The notes: a model not told the origin generated them from the letters alone. A DNA stretch of 64,000 nt from Allomuricauda sp. F6463D (GCF_023015965.1 NZ_JALKAN010000001.1:620001-684000); one strand, 5' to 3'; counted from the first letter of the stretch, positions 35,999 through 45,006 are shown. Numbers and translations are program-made.

Positions 35999-36469
35999 AT
36001 GAAAAAAATAGCCGCGATCACGCTTCACATCTGTACCATCTTGCTCTTAATTTCCTGTAGTGAGGATAATGATGACGATAATGGATTTTCCAGTGCAGAA
36101 CTCGTCGGCACATGGGATCTGGTAGAAGTCAATGTCAATACCGGAATTGATCTAGATGGGGATGGGTCTACATCTTCCAATTTATTGGATGAAGAAAATT
36201 GTATTTCCGGAACTCTTGTACTAAATGACGATTCCACCTATCAATTTGAAGAGTCCAATTTCTCATTGACCTCAATTACCAATGGTTTATACGTTGTTCA
36301 ATGTACTGGGAGCACCTTGGCTACAGGGGCATGGGCCAGCAATGGTATGGAAGTGGTGTTTCAGGGCAGCACAGTATTGGGAACTTTGCAGTTGAATAAT
36401 AACAAAATAGTAAAAACCACTGGTGACGATCTGCCGGGCGTTGCATCTTACGTATATGAGCGCAGGTAG
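35999..36469 (+). CDS. Lipocalin-like lipoprotein
   Basis: A 156-residue lipoprotein (MKKIAAITLHICTILLLIS, then CSEDNDDD). The mature sequence starts with the SSAELVGTWDLVEVNV block, the hallmark of Bacteroidota lipocalin-like/DUF4923-type proteins. A TLVLNDDSTYQF strand and a C-terminal YVYERR follow. These small envelope proteins may bind hydrophobic ligands, but function is not known. It is divergent from the previous lipoprotein gene and converges on the trehalase gene with a 7-bp gap. Confidence 0.8.
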   Translation: MKKIAAITLHICTILLLISCSEDNDDDNGFSSAELVGTWDLVEVNVNTGIDLDGDGSTSSNLLDEENCISGTLVLNDDSTYQFEESNFSLTSITNGLYVVQCTGSTLATGAWASNGMEVVFQGSTVLGTLQLNNNKIVKTTGDDLPGVASYVYERR

Positions 36470-36476
36470 TTCAACA

Positions 36477-38072
36477 TTAGTTGGGCCGTTCCAAATCTTC
36501 CAATATTTTTTTAAAACCCAAGGCTACACCGTTTGTCCATCCAAAACCATCTTGGGTAGGGTACTCCCCTCCCCCTGAAAGTAAGGATAGATCCTCCACG
36601 TTGTATTTTTCCATCATTTTACCGGTGTTGGCATATACTTTCTCGTTTAGGGACAACCACCGTTTCATAATAATTTTTGATTCCTCCACATAACCATAGT
36701 TCAAAAGCCCGTTCACCGCCAACCATTGCAAGGGTGCCCACCCATTTGGAGCATCCCATTGTTGACTACTATGATCCAAAGTAGTTACCAGCCCTCCATC
36801 CTTTAAAAAGGTGTTCATGATCATATTTTTTACTTGCTCGGCCTGTTCGTGAGAGGCAATTTCGAAAAATAAAGGAGTAACACCGGCCAAGGTAAGTTTT
36901 GGGGTCATGCCTTTGGTGTCAAAATTGTAATCGTGATAAAACCCTGTGGCTTCGTTCCAAAAATAATCTTGAATATTGGCTTTTCTGGTTTCGGCCAATT
37001 CCGAATAGTGTTTTTCCGCTTCATCATCCCCTTTGATGCTGTTGGCCTTTGCCAAGGTCTCTTCCATAAAATACAGAAGACTGTTAAGGTCCACCGGTAC
37101 TATTGATATGGTTTCTGTGGATTCAAGACCGCCCTTTTCCCCAAACCATCTGGAACTAAAATCCCAACCAGAAGCTGCAGCGGAACGTAAATTTTTATAC
37201 AGTTGCTGCTTCAATGAATCTGAAGGAAGTTGTTGTGCCAGTAAGTAATCTTCTTTATAGGATTCTGGTCGCGGGGTGTTGCCCGAATCCCAGTAACGGT
37301 TCAGCGTTATTCCATTTGTAAGGTTTACTACGCGCTTCACTGGCTCCACATTATCCCCTACTTTAGCTCCCTCCATCCAATAGTTGTATTCAGCAGTCAT
37401 TTGTGGAAGGTATTTTAGATATAAATCTTCATTGTCTCGTGCGATAGCGTCCACCATCAAAGCAAAATAAGGAGGCTGGGAGCGCGTTTTATAGTAATTT
37501 CGAGTACCGTTCGGTATAAAACCAATGGAATCAATTAAAAAAGCGAAGTTGTCCACCATGCTCTGTGCCACTTCATTTTCATTGTCCACCACTAATCCTT
37601 CCAAGGTAAAATAACTGTCCCAATAATAAATCTCGCGAAAACGTCCCCCGGGAACAATATAATTATGTGGCAATGCTATTCTTGAGGCGTTGGCATAAAC
37701 ACTATCTGGAGCTCTTTTTAAATTTTCCCACATATGGGACATATGATCATACATATTTTTGATGGTATCCGTTGCAACGGTATGGGAATCCATGTATTTG
37801 TCCTCAAAATTGGCAAGTACAAAATCCCCTAACCTAAACCCATCGTTGGTCTTACTTTTAAGGTATTCTGTTTCAAGTGTTGCGATATCTTTTTTGGGAA
37901 CCAAATCCACAAAAGTTTTGGAATCTTCAAATATATCCGACATCTGTACGTCCTTAAACAATTCCGTTTCATATAAACTTAATGGTTCTTGTACAGTGGT
38001 TTCGGCTTCTTTACAACCTATCACAAACAACAGCAGGAATGCCCCTAACAAGCAATTTTTCATTGTATTCAA
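36477..38072 (-). CDS. treA: Alpha,alpha-trehalase (GH37), lipoprotein
   Basis: It hydrolyses trehalose to two glucose. The 531-residue protein has a lipoprotein signal (LLGAFLLLFVIGCKE), so it acts in the periplasm or at the surface. Both GH37 signatures are present: PGGRFREIYYWDSYF and QWDAPNGWAPLQW. The catalytic acid Asp is expected in the ASGWDFSSRWF region. Start is ATG at 38072 or 38063; the difference is three residues. A GntR gene lies divergently 76 bp away with a palindrome between. Confidence 0.94.
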   Translation of the reverse strand: MNTMKNCLLGAFLLLFVIGCKEAETTVQEPLSLYETELFKDVQMSDIFEDSKTFVDLVPKKDIATLETEYLKSKTNDGFRLGDFVLANFEDKYMDSHTVATDTIKNMYDHMSHMWENLKRAPDSVYANASRIALPHNYIVPGGRFREIYYWDSYFTLEGLVVDNENEVAQSMVDNFAFLIDSIGFIPNGTRNYYKTRSQPPYFALMVDAIARDNEDLYLKYLPQMTAEYNYWMEGAKVGDNVEPVKRVVNLTNGITLNRYWDSGNTPRPESYKEDYLLAQQLPSDSLKQQLYKNLRSAAASGWDFSSRWFGEKGGLESTETISIVPVDLNSLLYFMEETLAKANSIKGDDEAEKHYSELAETRKANIQDYFWNEATGFYHDYNFDTKGMTPKLTLAGVTPLFFEIASHEQAEQVKNMIMNTFLKDGGLVTTLDHSSQQWDAPNGWAPLQWLAVNGLLNYGYVEESKIIMKRWLSLNEKVYANTGKMMEKYNVEDLSLLSGGGEYPTQDGFGWTNGVALGFKKILEDLERPN

Positions 38073-38120
38073 TTTTAATTAGGCTAAATATATAATAATA
38101 AGCCCAATGCAATATCGTTA

Positions 38121-38134
38121 AATCGTATACGATT
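38121..38134. promoter_or_regulatory. GntR-type palindrome between trehalase and gntR genes
   Basis: AATCGTATACGATT is a perfect 14-bp palindrome centred on GTATAC, the core seen at many GntR (FadR-subfamily) operators. It lies 48 bp upstream of the trehalase start and 14 bp upstream of the gntR start, so it can control both. Confidence 0.7.
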
Positions 38135-38148
38135 CTTAATTTAGTGGT

Positions 38149-38799
38149 ATGGAGCAGAAATTTGTTTTACGGGACCAAATCAAACAATATTTATTGTTGC
38201 AAATACAAAATGGGAAGTTACCGGTGGGCAAAACAATTAATTTAGCAGCGCTTTCCCGAGCAACCGGAATCAGTGTCACACCCATTCGTGAGGCCTTGAG
38301 CCAATTGGAACATGCACAGGTATTACAAGCAGTTCCAAATCGAGGTTTCGTTGTTGCCAAGCTTTCAAAGTCCGAGGTAAAGAGCCTTATTGAAATTGTT
38401 GCGCAACTTGAGGTAATGGCCTTGGAGAACGCAGCATTCGAAGCTTCGGAAATAGCGCAGTTGGCAACATTACAAACTAAAATGGAAGAAGCTGGAACCA
38501 TTGAAAAAGGTTTAGTCGCTCGGTTCAATTTCCACAATTATTTGGTGCAAAATTGTAGTAATAAGGTATTGTTGCAAATTTTAAAAGACCTTAAACTTAG
38601 ACTGCATTTCTATGAACATGATTTTATCAAAGACATTGACTTTTTCCAAAAACTGACTATTCAGACCCGCTCTGTGGTCGAAGCAATCCAAGAGGACAAT
38701 GTGCCTACAGCCGCCTTGATCCTGCGTATGCATTGGATGTCCATTTTAGATCATATTAAAACCCAGATTATTAAAAATGGTTCCTCTTCTTGTTTATAG
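38149..38799 (+). CDS. GntR family regulator (FCD-like)
   Basis: A 216-residue regulator. The N-terminal winged HTH (about 5-70) has INLAALSRATGISVTPIREAL and VLQAVPNRGFVVA, standard for GntR. The C-terminal all-helical domain resembles FCD/VanR effector domains (LIEIVAQLEVMALENAA; FNFHNYLVQNCSN). It is divergent from the trehalase gene and shares a 14-bp palindrome with it, so it may sense a sugar and control trehalose use. That link is inferred from position. Confidence 0.88.
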   Translation: MEQKFVLRDQIKQYLLLQIQNGKLPVGKTINLAALSRATGISVTPIREALSQLEHAQVLQAVPNRGFVVAKLSKSEVKSLIEIVAQLEVMALENAAFEASEIAQLATLQTKMEEAGTIEKGLVARFNFHNYLVQNCSNKVLLQILKDLKLRLHFYEHDFIKDIDFFQKLTIQTRSVVEAIQEDNVPTAALILRMHWMSILDHIKTQIIKNGSSSCL

Positions 38800-38847
38800 C
38801 ATCAAAATAAAACACCAACCATTCCGTTTTAGTTAAAATAGCTTTTC

Positions 38848-38994
38848 ATGCAATTCTTAAATAAGGAAATTGAAGCCCTTACCAAACGCAAAAAATCAAG
38901 GTCATTGATTAAAAAGCAAATTTCTTGTGGTATTTTCCAAGATTTGGAAACGTTGGACCTTGACAAAACTAAAAGGAAACATTCCAACGAATAG
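38848..38994 (+). CDS. Small basic protein, 48 residues
   Basis: ATG at 38848 opens a 48-residue Lys/Arg-rich peptide (starts MQFLNKEIEALTKRKKSRSL) ending at TAG 38992-38994. It lies 48 bp after gntR in the same direction. The charge and one amphipathic helix would fit a nucleic-acid-binding or purely structural peptide. No family is assigned; coding status is supported only by the clean frame. Confidence 0.4.
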   Translation: MQFLNKEIEALTKRKKSRSLIKKQISCGIFQDLETLDLDKTKRKHSNE

Positions 38995-39002
38995 GCACTA
39001 CC

Positions 39003-39620
39003 CTATCGATTCAAAGTTTTTTGCACAAACTCCATATCCGCAACGGTATTGGCGTTAAATAATGCTTTATTGTTTTTTAATTTCAACATGGCGATATCCG
39101 ACTGCATCAGAAATCTTTTGGGACTTGGGCAATCGGTATTATTAAGATGCTCCAGTGCATGTTTCAATGCTCTTGGCTCCCAAACGCACACCAATGGTTC
39201 CGGCAGACCAGTTTCTTGATTGGCAAAGGTGGTTGCAAATTTTTTAGAATTTCGATGTGCTATCAATTGCCCTAAAGTCTCCGAATCCATAAAGGGAAGG
39301 TCACAGGCCACTACCAACCAAGCGCTGTCAATATATAGATTATGTGCACTCAATATACCATTAAACGGACCTTTGCAGTTATTTTGGTCCACAATGGTTT
39401 TAAACCCTTCCGGCACCTCGGTTGCTTGATCCTGTCGAACACTTAGGAAAACATCATCACAAAATTGCATCAAAAGGTGGTACACATATTCCCGTTGCGG
39501 AATGCCATGATAATCCACAAGGCCTTTATCCTTTCCCATACGTGCACTCGTACCACCAGACAATACCAGCCCGAATAATTTGGGAGTCCCTGTATCAATG
39601 GTTTCCTGCTTTTTTTCCAT
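39003..39620 (-). CDS. mobA: Molybdenum cofactor guanylyltransferase MobA-like
   Basis: A 205-residue nucleotidyltransferase of the MobA type, which links GMP to molybdopterin. The GTP-binding N-terminus is GLVLSGGTSARMGKDKGLVDY, shown by LSGGxSxRMGxDK. The metal-binding Asp is in VVACDLPFMD, and NQETGLPEPLVCVW completes the fold. A MoaD-like gene lies 17 bp upstream on the same strand. No other Moco genes are nearby, so these two may be a split-off remnant of a larger cluster. Confidence 0.85.
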   Translation of the reverse strand: MEKKQETIDTGTPKLFGLVLSGGTSARMGKDKGLVDYHGIPQREYVYHLLMQFCDDVFLSVRQDQATEVPEGFKTIVDQNNCKGPFNGILSAHNLYIDSAWLVVACDLPFMDSETLGQLIAHRNSKKFATTFANQETGLPEPLVCVWEPRALKHALEHLNNTDCPSPKRFLMQSDIAMLKLKNNKALFNANTVADMEFVQKTLNR

Positions 39621-39637
39621 GCTTTTGTCTCAATGCA

Positions 39638-39889
39638 TCATATTCCCGGTGGGGGAATCAGTGCAATTTCATCATAAGAATTAATTTTTTCATTGTCCGC
39701 AGCATAGTTTTGATTGACGGCAACGGTCACCTTTGATATTTTTTTAAGTTCTGGATAGGTGTTTTCCAGAAATTTTTTGAGTTCACCTACCGTATTTGGA
39801 ATTTTCTTTCCTGACAGGCTTGCGGTTGGAACCGACAAGGTGGGGGTTCCCACAATATCTTTAGTAGCTCCGAACAAGAGTATCGTCAT
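39638..39889 (-). CDS. moaD: MoaD/ThiS-like sulfur carrier lacking the C-terminal GG
   Basis: An 83-residue beta-grasp protein similar to the small subunit of molybdopterin synthase (MTILLFGATKDIVG ... DEIALIPP). Functional MoaD ends in Gly-Gly, which is adenylated and turned into a thiocarboxylate. Here the frame ends PPPGI, so the second glycine is replaced and the tail is a residue short. It is placed directly upstream of mobA. It could be inactive, altered by a small indel, or used differently. Confidence 0.8.
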   Translation of the reverse strand: MTILLFGATKDIVGTPTLSVPTASLSGKKIPNTVGELKKFLENTYPELKKISKVTVAVNQNYAADNEKINSYDEIALIPPPGI

Positions 39890-40093
39890 AAAATCAACCT
39901 ATTAATGTTAGTGTTTGTTTTGTTTTTGGTTAGATAGGTTGGTATGTTTGATGGGTGAAAATATTAAAAATTGCTCGGACACCTATCATTTTAACATCCC
40001 CAATTTTCTTTTAACTTTTCTTTAGTTTAATTCTTGGGTTTCCCTATACTTTTCAATCAATATCTACGTTGTGCTTGCAGAACCTTAACTTAT

Positions 40094-41182
40094 ATGAACA
40101 TGAAAAACATACTTCAGTTTACATTCCTATTAGCTTTTAGTTTAATATTGTTTTCCTGCGGAAATGCAGATGATGATATCAGTTTTGATATTAATGACAG
40201 GGAGCTTGGTCTAGGTGAAGAACCCGATGATTGTCTTGGTTTTGGCGAAAACGAATTGTTGTTGTCCATCCAAGATGAGTTTACTTCTTTACCGGGTAAG
40301 GTTTCTGTACTGTTCAGGGTTTCCGACCTTATGGGCAACCCTATTTCAGGTTTGTCCGCGGATCAGTTTTCCATTTACGAGCAGGGGCGAAACGATAATT
40401 GTTTTAATACTATATCCTCTTCGGAATCTTTTGCACGCATTTCGCCCAACTCGCAAGTATTCAACAACAACACCCTTTTGGTATTGGATTTGAGCAATAG
40501 TGTGTTGGAAAGCGGTTTGGACGAACTGAAGACTGCTACCACCAGCTTCATCAACAATGTAATGCCCACTCCAGCTACGGATTCTTTCAAAATGGCTATT
40601 TATTGGTTCGATGGTGAGGATGAGCTTCATTTGCTGAACCCCTTGACGACTTCGGTGTCGGAATTGACAACCTCCGTGGACGGTATCACAGCTGACATAA
40701 GCAACGATTTTTCAACTGATTTGTACGGGGCTGTGATAAAATCAACGGACATTGCCGAGGATTTACTCAACGAAAACTCAGAAGTGATCAACGCGGCTTC
40801 CGTGGTATTGTTCACCGATGGTACCGACCAAGCATCCCGGTACCGGGAGTCCGATGCATTAAAAGCGGTGGAAGAAGCAGACAGAAACATTTCTTATTTC
40901 ACTATTGGGCTCGGGGCAGAAATAGACACCGAAGTATTGACGAAAATCGGAAAGACTGCAAGTGTTTTTGCCAGTAATTCGGAGGAGTTGGAAAATACCT
41001 TTAACGATATTTCACAACGCGTGGAAGAACAGGCAGGCAGCTATTATCTATTTGAATATTGCACCCCAAAACGTGATGGCAGTGGCGAGAGCAATTTGGT
41101 TATTCAACTAACTCATAACAGCCTAAAAGGAGCTGTACAGACCAAATTCAGTGCCAATGGATTTACAGGCGGTTGCGAATAA
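40094..41182 (+). CDS. VWA-domain lipoprotein
   Basis: With ATG at 40094 the product is 362 residues with a lipoprotein signal (FLLAFSLILFSCGN) followed by an acidic stretch (ADDDISFD), as in surface lipoproteins. A von Willebrand A domain covers most of the rest. MIDAS is LVLDLSNSVLES (DxSxS: Asp-Leu-Ser-Asn-Ser) and FTDGTDQ provides the second site. Paired Cys near both ends (EPDDCLGF ... FNTISS; FEYCTPKR ... GGCE) suggest disulfides. The ligand is unknown. The frame before 40094 looks non-coding. Confidence 0.85.
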   Translation: MNMKNILQFTFLLAFSLILFSCGNADDDISFDINDRELGLGEEPDDCLGFGENELLLSIQDEFTSLPGKVSVLFRVSDLMGNPISGLSADQFSIYEQGRNDNCFNTISSSESFARISPNSQVFNNNTLLVLDLSNSVLESGLDELKTATTSFINNVMPTPATDSFKMAIYWFDGEDELHLLNPLTTSVSELTTSVDGITADISNDFSTDLYGAVIKSTDIAEDLLNENSEVINAASVVLFTDGTDQASRYRESDALKAVEEADRNISYFTIGLGAEIDTEVLTKIGKTASVFASNSEELENTFNDISQRVEEQAGSYYLFEYCTPKRDGSGESNLVIQLTHNSLKGAVQTKFSANGFTGGCE

Positions 41183-41259
41183 ACCAGTCCGGACCCAATT
41201 GTAACCTTAATTTTTTTTGGATTATACGTATCTTGGACCACAATAAAACTAAACTACGT

Positions 41260-42207
41260 ATGATAACCCAAAGAAGAATAATTTACACTTTTATTTTTAC
41301 CTTATTTATAGGGCTAACTAGTACTATTTATGCTCAGAACATCAGTCCATTGGAGGGCAGATGGGATCTAGAAATGGATTTTATGGGCAAAACCTCCCCT
41401 TCATGGTTGGAGATAAGGCATTCGGGACATGCCACTTTACTGGGCCGTTTTGTCTTTGCTTTTGGTAGTGCACGCCCCATTGCCGAGGTTAAAACATATG
41501 GGGAAAACAAATTTACTTTTAGTATTCCCAACCAATGGGAACCCAAGGGAAGCGATATGATTTTTCATGGAGAACTGGAAGATGGAGCATTAAAGGGTAC
41601 ACTAATTTATACCGATGGTTCTGTATTGCACTGGACAGGGGTAAAAGCTCCAGAACTGGAATATACTGAAAATCCAAAATGGGGAAAAACCACTGATTTG
41701 TTCAATGGTAAGGACCTTACGGGATGGCATATTGATGGAGAAAAGAACCAATGGGTGGTGAAAGATGGCATATTGACCAGTCCTGAATCTGGGTCCAACC
41801 TGATTACCGATGAAACATTCCAAGATTTTAAGCTTCATGTAGAATTTCGTTACCCAAAAGGAAGCAATAGTGGTATTTACTTGCGTGGACGTTACGAGGT
41901 CCAGATTGTTGACAGCCAGGGCTATGAACCATCCGACATTTATTTGGGTGGTGTTTACGGTTTTTTGGAACCCAATGAAAACGCTTCCAAACCAGCTGGA
42001 GAATGGCAGACGTATGATATTACCTTGATAGGCAGAAGGGTTACCATTACCTTGAACGGTAAAACCGTTATTTCCGATGCGACCATTCCAGGAATCACGG
42101 GAGGAGCCTTGGACAGCAAAGAAGGTGAGCCTGGACCATTTATGATTCAAGGAGATCACGGCCCAATTGAGTATAGGAGTTTTGAAGTGACTCCACTGAA
42201 AAAATAA
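41260..42207 (+). CDS. DUF1080 (3-keto-disaccharide hydrolase) domain protein
   Basis: ATG at 41260 gives 315 residues with a Sec signal (IIYTFIFTLFIGLTSTIYAQ). After an N-terminal beta-rich domain, the DUF1080/LamG-like jelly roll spans about 145-315. Its hallmarks are DLFNGKDLTGWHIDG, EFRYPKGSNSGIYLRGRYEVQI, the WQTYDI strand and GPIEYRSFEV. DUF1080 proteins hydrolyse 3-keto-glycosides in several Bacteroidota. No oxidoreductase partner is nearby, so the substrate is open. It follows the VWA lipoprotein gene by 77 bp. Confidence 0.88.
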   Translation: MITQRRIIYTFIFTLFIGLTSTIYAQNISPLEGRWDLEMDFMGKTSPSWLEIRHSGHATLLGRFVFAFGSARPIAEVKTYGENKFTFSIPNQWEPKGSDMIFHGELEDGALKGTLIYTDGSVLHWTGVKAPELEYTENPKWGKTTDLFNGKDLTGWHIDGEKNQWVVKDGILTSPESGSNLITDETFQDFKLHVEFRYPKGSNSGIYLRGRYEVQIVDSQGYEPSDIYLGGVYGFLEPNENASKPAGEWQTYDITLIGRRVTITLNGKTVISDATIPGITGGALDSKEGEPGPFMIQGDHGPIEYRSFEVTPLKK

Positions 42208-42225
42208 AAGATTAGAAATTACAGC

Positions 42226-42347
42226 AGAGGCTGTTTGATATATTCGTCATTCCGAACTCGTTTCGGAATCTCATCTTACTTTATTGATGAGCATTATGAG
42301 AACCTGAAATAAGTTTAGGTTGACGCATCACATTTCAAACAGCCTCT
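42226..42347. repeat. CGTCA...TGACG double-hairpin repeat, copy B, with terminal inverted repeats
   Basis: An 81-bp core (42245-42325) is bounded by CGTCA/TGACG and holds two hairpins: ATTCCGAA/TTCGGAAT (loop CTCGT) and AACCTGAA/TTTAGGTT (loop ATAAG). Around it lie perfect 13-bp inverted repeats AGAGGCTGTTTGA (42226-42238) and TCAAACAGCCTCT (42335-42347), followed by TTTT. The whole could also terminate the DUF1080 transcript. It is close to copy C. Confidence 0.8.
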
Positions 42348-42464
42348 TTTATTGTCTTCAATCCAAAGAAACATGTTGAATGTTTCTCCATCAAAATAGC
42401 ACGTAAAAGGCATCTTAATTTCAAAAGATGGAGGGTTCTTTTGCTATAATCAATCTATCACAAA

Positions 42465-43907
42465 TCATTTGTAAATCAATCCATTGCCAGTATGTTGTTC
42501 ATCCAATGGTTTGGATAGATCAATTAGAAAACCATTGATTACCGCATGGGTTAAACTGCCCTCTTTTTCCAAGAAGAAAGTAGGATTTACTCCAGGCTGA
42601 ATAGTAAAATCATTTAATTTGAAATCGTTATGCACCAATATCAAAGGAAGCTCAACAAATGCACTGTTTTCGGGCAATTGGGTCTTAACGTAGGCAATGC
42701 CGTTTTTTAATAAATCCATGGCGTCTTCAACATGGTTCACAGTGGCCATCTTTGGAGGTATTATTTTATAGCCCGTAGCATCAAAAGTCTTATATCCATA
42801 AAAAGTGGAAAGATCGCCTTGATCTGCAACCGAGGATTTGTAATAGAACTGATTGTGCTGTTCCACATCAATCTCGTTCGTAAAAATGCCAAGATCAAGA
42901 ATATAATCATCGCCCAATAACTCGTAAGTGACATTTTCTATTTTTAAATCAAAAAGCTTGCGGTCATTGTGCGGAATTTTTTCATAATCTTCGATGGGAA
43001 TGTTATGGTAAGAACCTGTGGCCACAGTATATAATGCGGATAGAATTGAAACATAGTTTAACTTTCGTATTTCCTGCTTTTCGGGGTCGTTGGCATAACC
43101 GCCCGACTCAATAAGGATTAAGCTAGTTCCCCACTTCGCAATATTGTCGCCAAAAGCGCGTGGCTCAAAATCATCGCTATATCGTCCTACCTGTCCTGGG
43201 GCGTAGTCTTGTATGATCTTATTCATATAAACGATTACCTTCATGGCGTTGGCACGTACTTCATTAATGTCTTTTTCATAATTGTAGGCCGTTGCCAAAT
43301 ATGAAATGGTAGCGGGCTTTTCAGTACGCTCGGCATTGTAATAGGTGCTTTGATCGTGAAGGTTAAAGCCAAAATCAGCATCCAAACTATCGCGAAGTCG
43401 CTTTAAGGTTCTGCCTTCTGGTGATTGTAACCGCAGTGCATCTCGATTAATATCAATCCCTAAGGCATTTCGTCTAGTGAACACTTCCGCCCCATCAGGA
43501 TTAAGCATGGGTAAAAAATGAAGCTTTACTTTGGATAGTATTTCTTCCTTCTCTTTTTTGAACTGTGGTGCATCCAAAAAATTCAAAATATCAAATATGG
43601 CCTGTGTGGCCGTAGGTTCGTCACCGTGCATTTGGGACCAAAGAAAAATATTACTTTTCCCGGAACCGATACTGATCAGCTGCAAATCCCTGCCTTGTAT
43701 GGACTCCCCTACTTTTTGAACTTCAAATTTCGGGTTTTCCTTAAATTTTTGAATCAACGGTTGTATGTCTGCATGTTTAATTCTTCGCTTTCCTATACTG
43801 GATTCTTTATATTCCTCATAGGTCTCATACAATTGCGACGTTAATCCATCTTGAGCCTGTATTGTAAATGCAAGTAGGATGATTATCAATGACAGCAGTT
43901 TCTTCAT
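42465..43907 (-). CDS. M14 family zinc carboxypeptidase, secreted
   Basis: A 480-residue secreted peptidase (signal MKKLLSLIIILLAFTIQAQ). The zinc pair is in the MHGDEPT segment (HxxE) and the third ligand in FNLHDQSTYY. The substrate Arg region is DINRDALRLQSPEG. The catalytic Glu is expected in LILIESGGYAND. M14 enzymes remove C-terminal residues of peptides or of peptidoglycan stems. The start of the frame is 43913, with a second ATG at 43907. It is cotranscribed with an amidase and a 3D-domain lipoprotein, so a cell-wall substrate is plausible. Confidence 0.9.
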   Translation of the reverse strand: MKKLLSLIIILLAFTIQAQDGLTSQLYETYEEYKESSIGKRRIKHADIQPLIQKFKENPKFEVQKVGESIQGRDLQLISIGSGKSNIFLWSQMHGDEPTATQAIFDILNFLDAPQFKKEKEEILSKVKLHFLPMLNPDGAEVFTRRNALGIDINRDALRLQSPEGRTLKRLRDSLDADFGFNLHDQSTYYNAERTEKPATISYLATAYNYEKDINEVRANAMKVIVYMNKIIQDYAPGQVGRYSDDFEPRAFGDNIAKWGTSLILIESGGYANDPEKQEIRKLNYVSILSALYTVATGSYHNIPIEDYEKIPHNDRKLFDLKIENVTYELLGDDYILDLGIFTNEIDVEQHNQFYYKSSVADQGDLSTFYGYKTFDATGYKIIPPKMATVNHVEDAMDLLKNGIAYVKTQLPENSAFVELPLILVHNDFKLNDFTIQPGVNPTFFLEKEGSLTHAVINGFLIDLSKPLDEQHTGNGLIYK

Positions 43908-43912
43908 TATCA

Positions 43913-44575
43913 TTATTGTTTTGTTGGAATAGGTTTAAAGTTATGTTTTTTAGTGGCTTTCCTTACTTTTTCGACAAAATCCATTCCTGGATCTGTTTTT
44001 TTGGTTCGATAGCCATCATCCACCTCGAGCCATAATGGGTGATCTTCAAATAAGGTGTATTCTTGGTGACCGATCACATATTCAATATCATATTTTGAAG
44101 CCAAATAATCTACCAAGTAAATATTGGCTTTTACTTGTTGTTTTGTCAACGGCAACTCTTCGGTTCCTCCAACATTTTCAATGCCTATGGCACAATGGTT
44201 TAACCCAATGGTATGGCGGGCCATGGTTGTTTCTGACATTAATCTGTAAATGGTTCCATCTTGGTCCACCAAAAAATGAGAAGAAACATTTAGGCCGCTC
44301 ACATTTACCAGGTCGGGCCGCCAATTGGGCAGTGTGGAACGGTTAAAGGCTTCAAAGGATTTTTTTAGGGACGGTATGGCCGTCCAGTGCAAAACCACCA
44401 TTTTTGGGGTAATTTCAGGGGTGTCCTGCTTTAGTTCATACCGTTTCAGTAAATATTCCTTGGTCAATTCAATCCGTTGTTCGTCAAAAATTATGGGAAT
44501 ATCCACAATTTCTTTTTTAGTGGAACAACCTCCCAAAATAATTGTCAACAATAAAACCAAACTTGTTTTCCTCAT
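43913..44575 (-). CDS. N-acetylmuramoyl-L-alanine amidase (Amidase_2), lipoprotein
   Basis: It cuts the bond between MurNAc and the first L-Ala of the peptide stem. The 220-residue lipoprotein (LLLTIILGGCSTKK) has the zinc ligands of the T7-lysozyme/AmiD fold: His in MVVLHWTAIPS, His in MARHTIGLNH and an Asp in TKKTDPGMDF. The Glu of GIENVGG is part of the active site. The start overlaps the upstream 3D-domain gene by 4 bp. AmiD-like enzymes act on released muropeptides or the sacculus from the periplasm. Confidence 0.92.
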   Translation of the reverse strand: MRKTSLVLLLTIILGGCSTKKEIVDIPIIFDEQRIELTKEYLLKRYELKQDTPEITPKMVVLHWTAIPSLKKSFEAFNRSTLPNWRPDLVNVSGLNVSSHFLVDQDGTIYRLMSETTMARHTIGLNHCAIGIENVGGTEELPLTKQQVKANIYLVDYLASKYDIEYVIGHQEYTLFEDHPLWLEVDDGYRTKKTDPGMDFVEKVRKATKKHNFKPIPTKQ

Positions 44576-45006
44576 TCAGTAACATTTAAAATTGTATCCA
44601 AGGGAACGGCATAACAGATTATCAATTTTTTCCGCCCCCATTCCCGTGCTTTCTTCACATCTTGCCCCATATAAATATCGATTCTATTCTGCCATCGACC
44701 ATGCATTTTATCCTTAACCAAAAAAGTGTCCTTAAAAGCATCTATTTTGACCATAGTATTGTGTGTCAACCCCATTTTAATAAGATCTCTTGACACGGCA
44801 ATACTTTTCATTCCCGGTTTTAAGGTATCTCCCCAAGCAGCCACTGCTGGGCTTATGCTATCGGTCTGCCAATATACGGAGTTGTACGCAGAAGCCACGA
44901 CCTCATGACCATACCATTCGTGGGTAGGAGATGGTTCGGTCCGGGGATTCTCTTTTGGTGTACAACCAATAAGAATCAAAACAATTATGGGAACCAATTT
45001 CTTCAA
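44572..45006 (-). CDS. 3D-domain lipoprotein
   Basis: A 144-residue lipoprotein (MKKLVPIIVLILIGCTPKE). The mature part is a 3D (double-psi beta-barrel) domain of the MltA/YuiC type. VVASAYNSV opens it, and KDKMHGRWQNRIDIYMG contains the Asp-Ile-Tyr triad that names the domain, followed by KAREWGRKK. Such domains bind or cleave peptidoglycan glycan strands. It is the first gene of a three-gene envelope operon, its stop overlapping the amidase start by 4 bp. Confidence 0.85.
   Translation of the reverse strand: MKKLVPIIVLILIGCTPKENPRTEPSPTHEWYGHEVVASAYNSVYWQTDSISPAVAAWGDTLKPGMKSIAVSRDLIKMGLTHNTMVKIDAFKDTFLVKDKMHGRWQNRIDIYMGQDVKKAREWGRKKLIICYAVPLDTILNVTE

Noticed and set aside
41602..42159. 185-codon minus-strand ORF opposite the DUF1080 gene
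   Set aside because: It is an antisense shadow of a conserved domain and has no start context.
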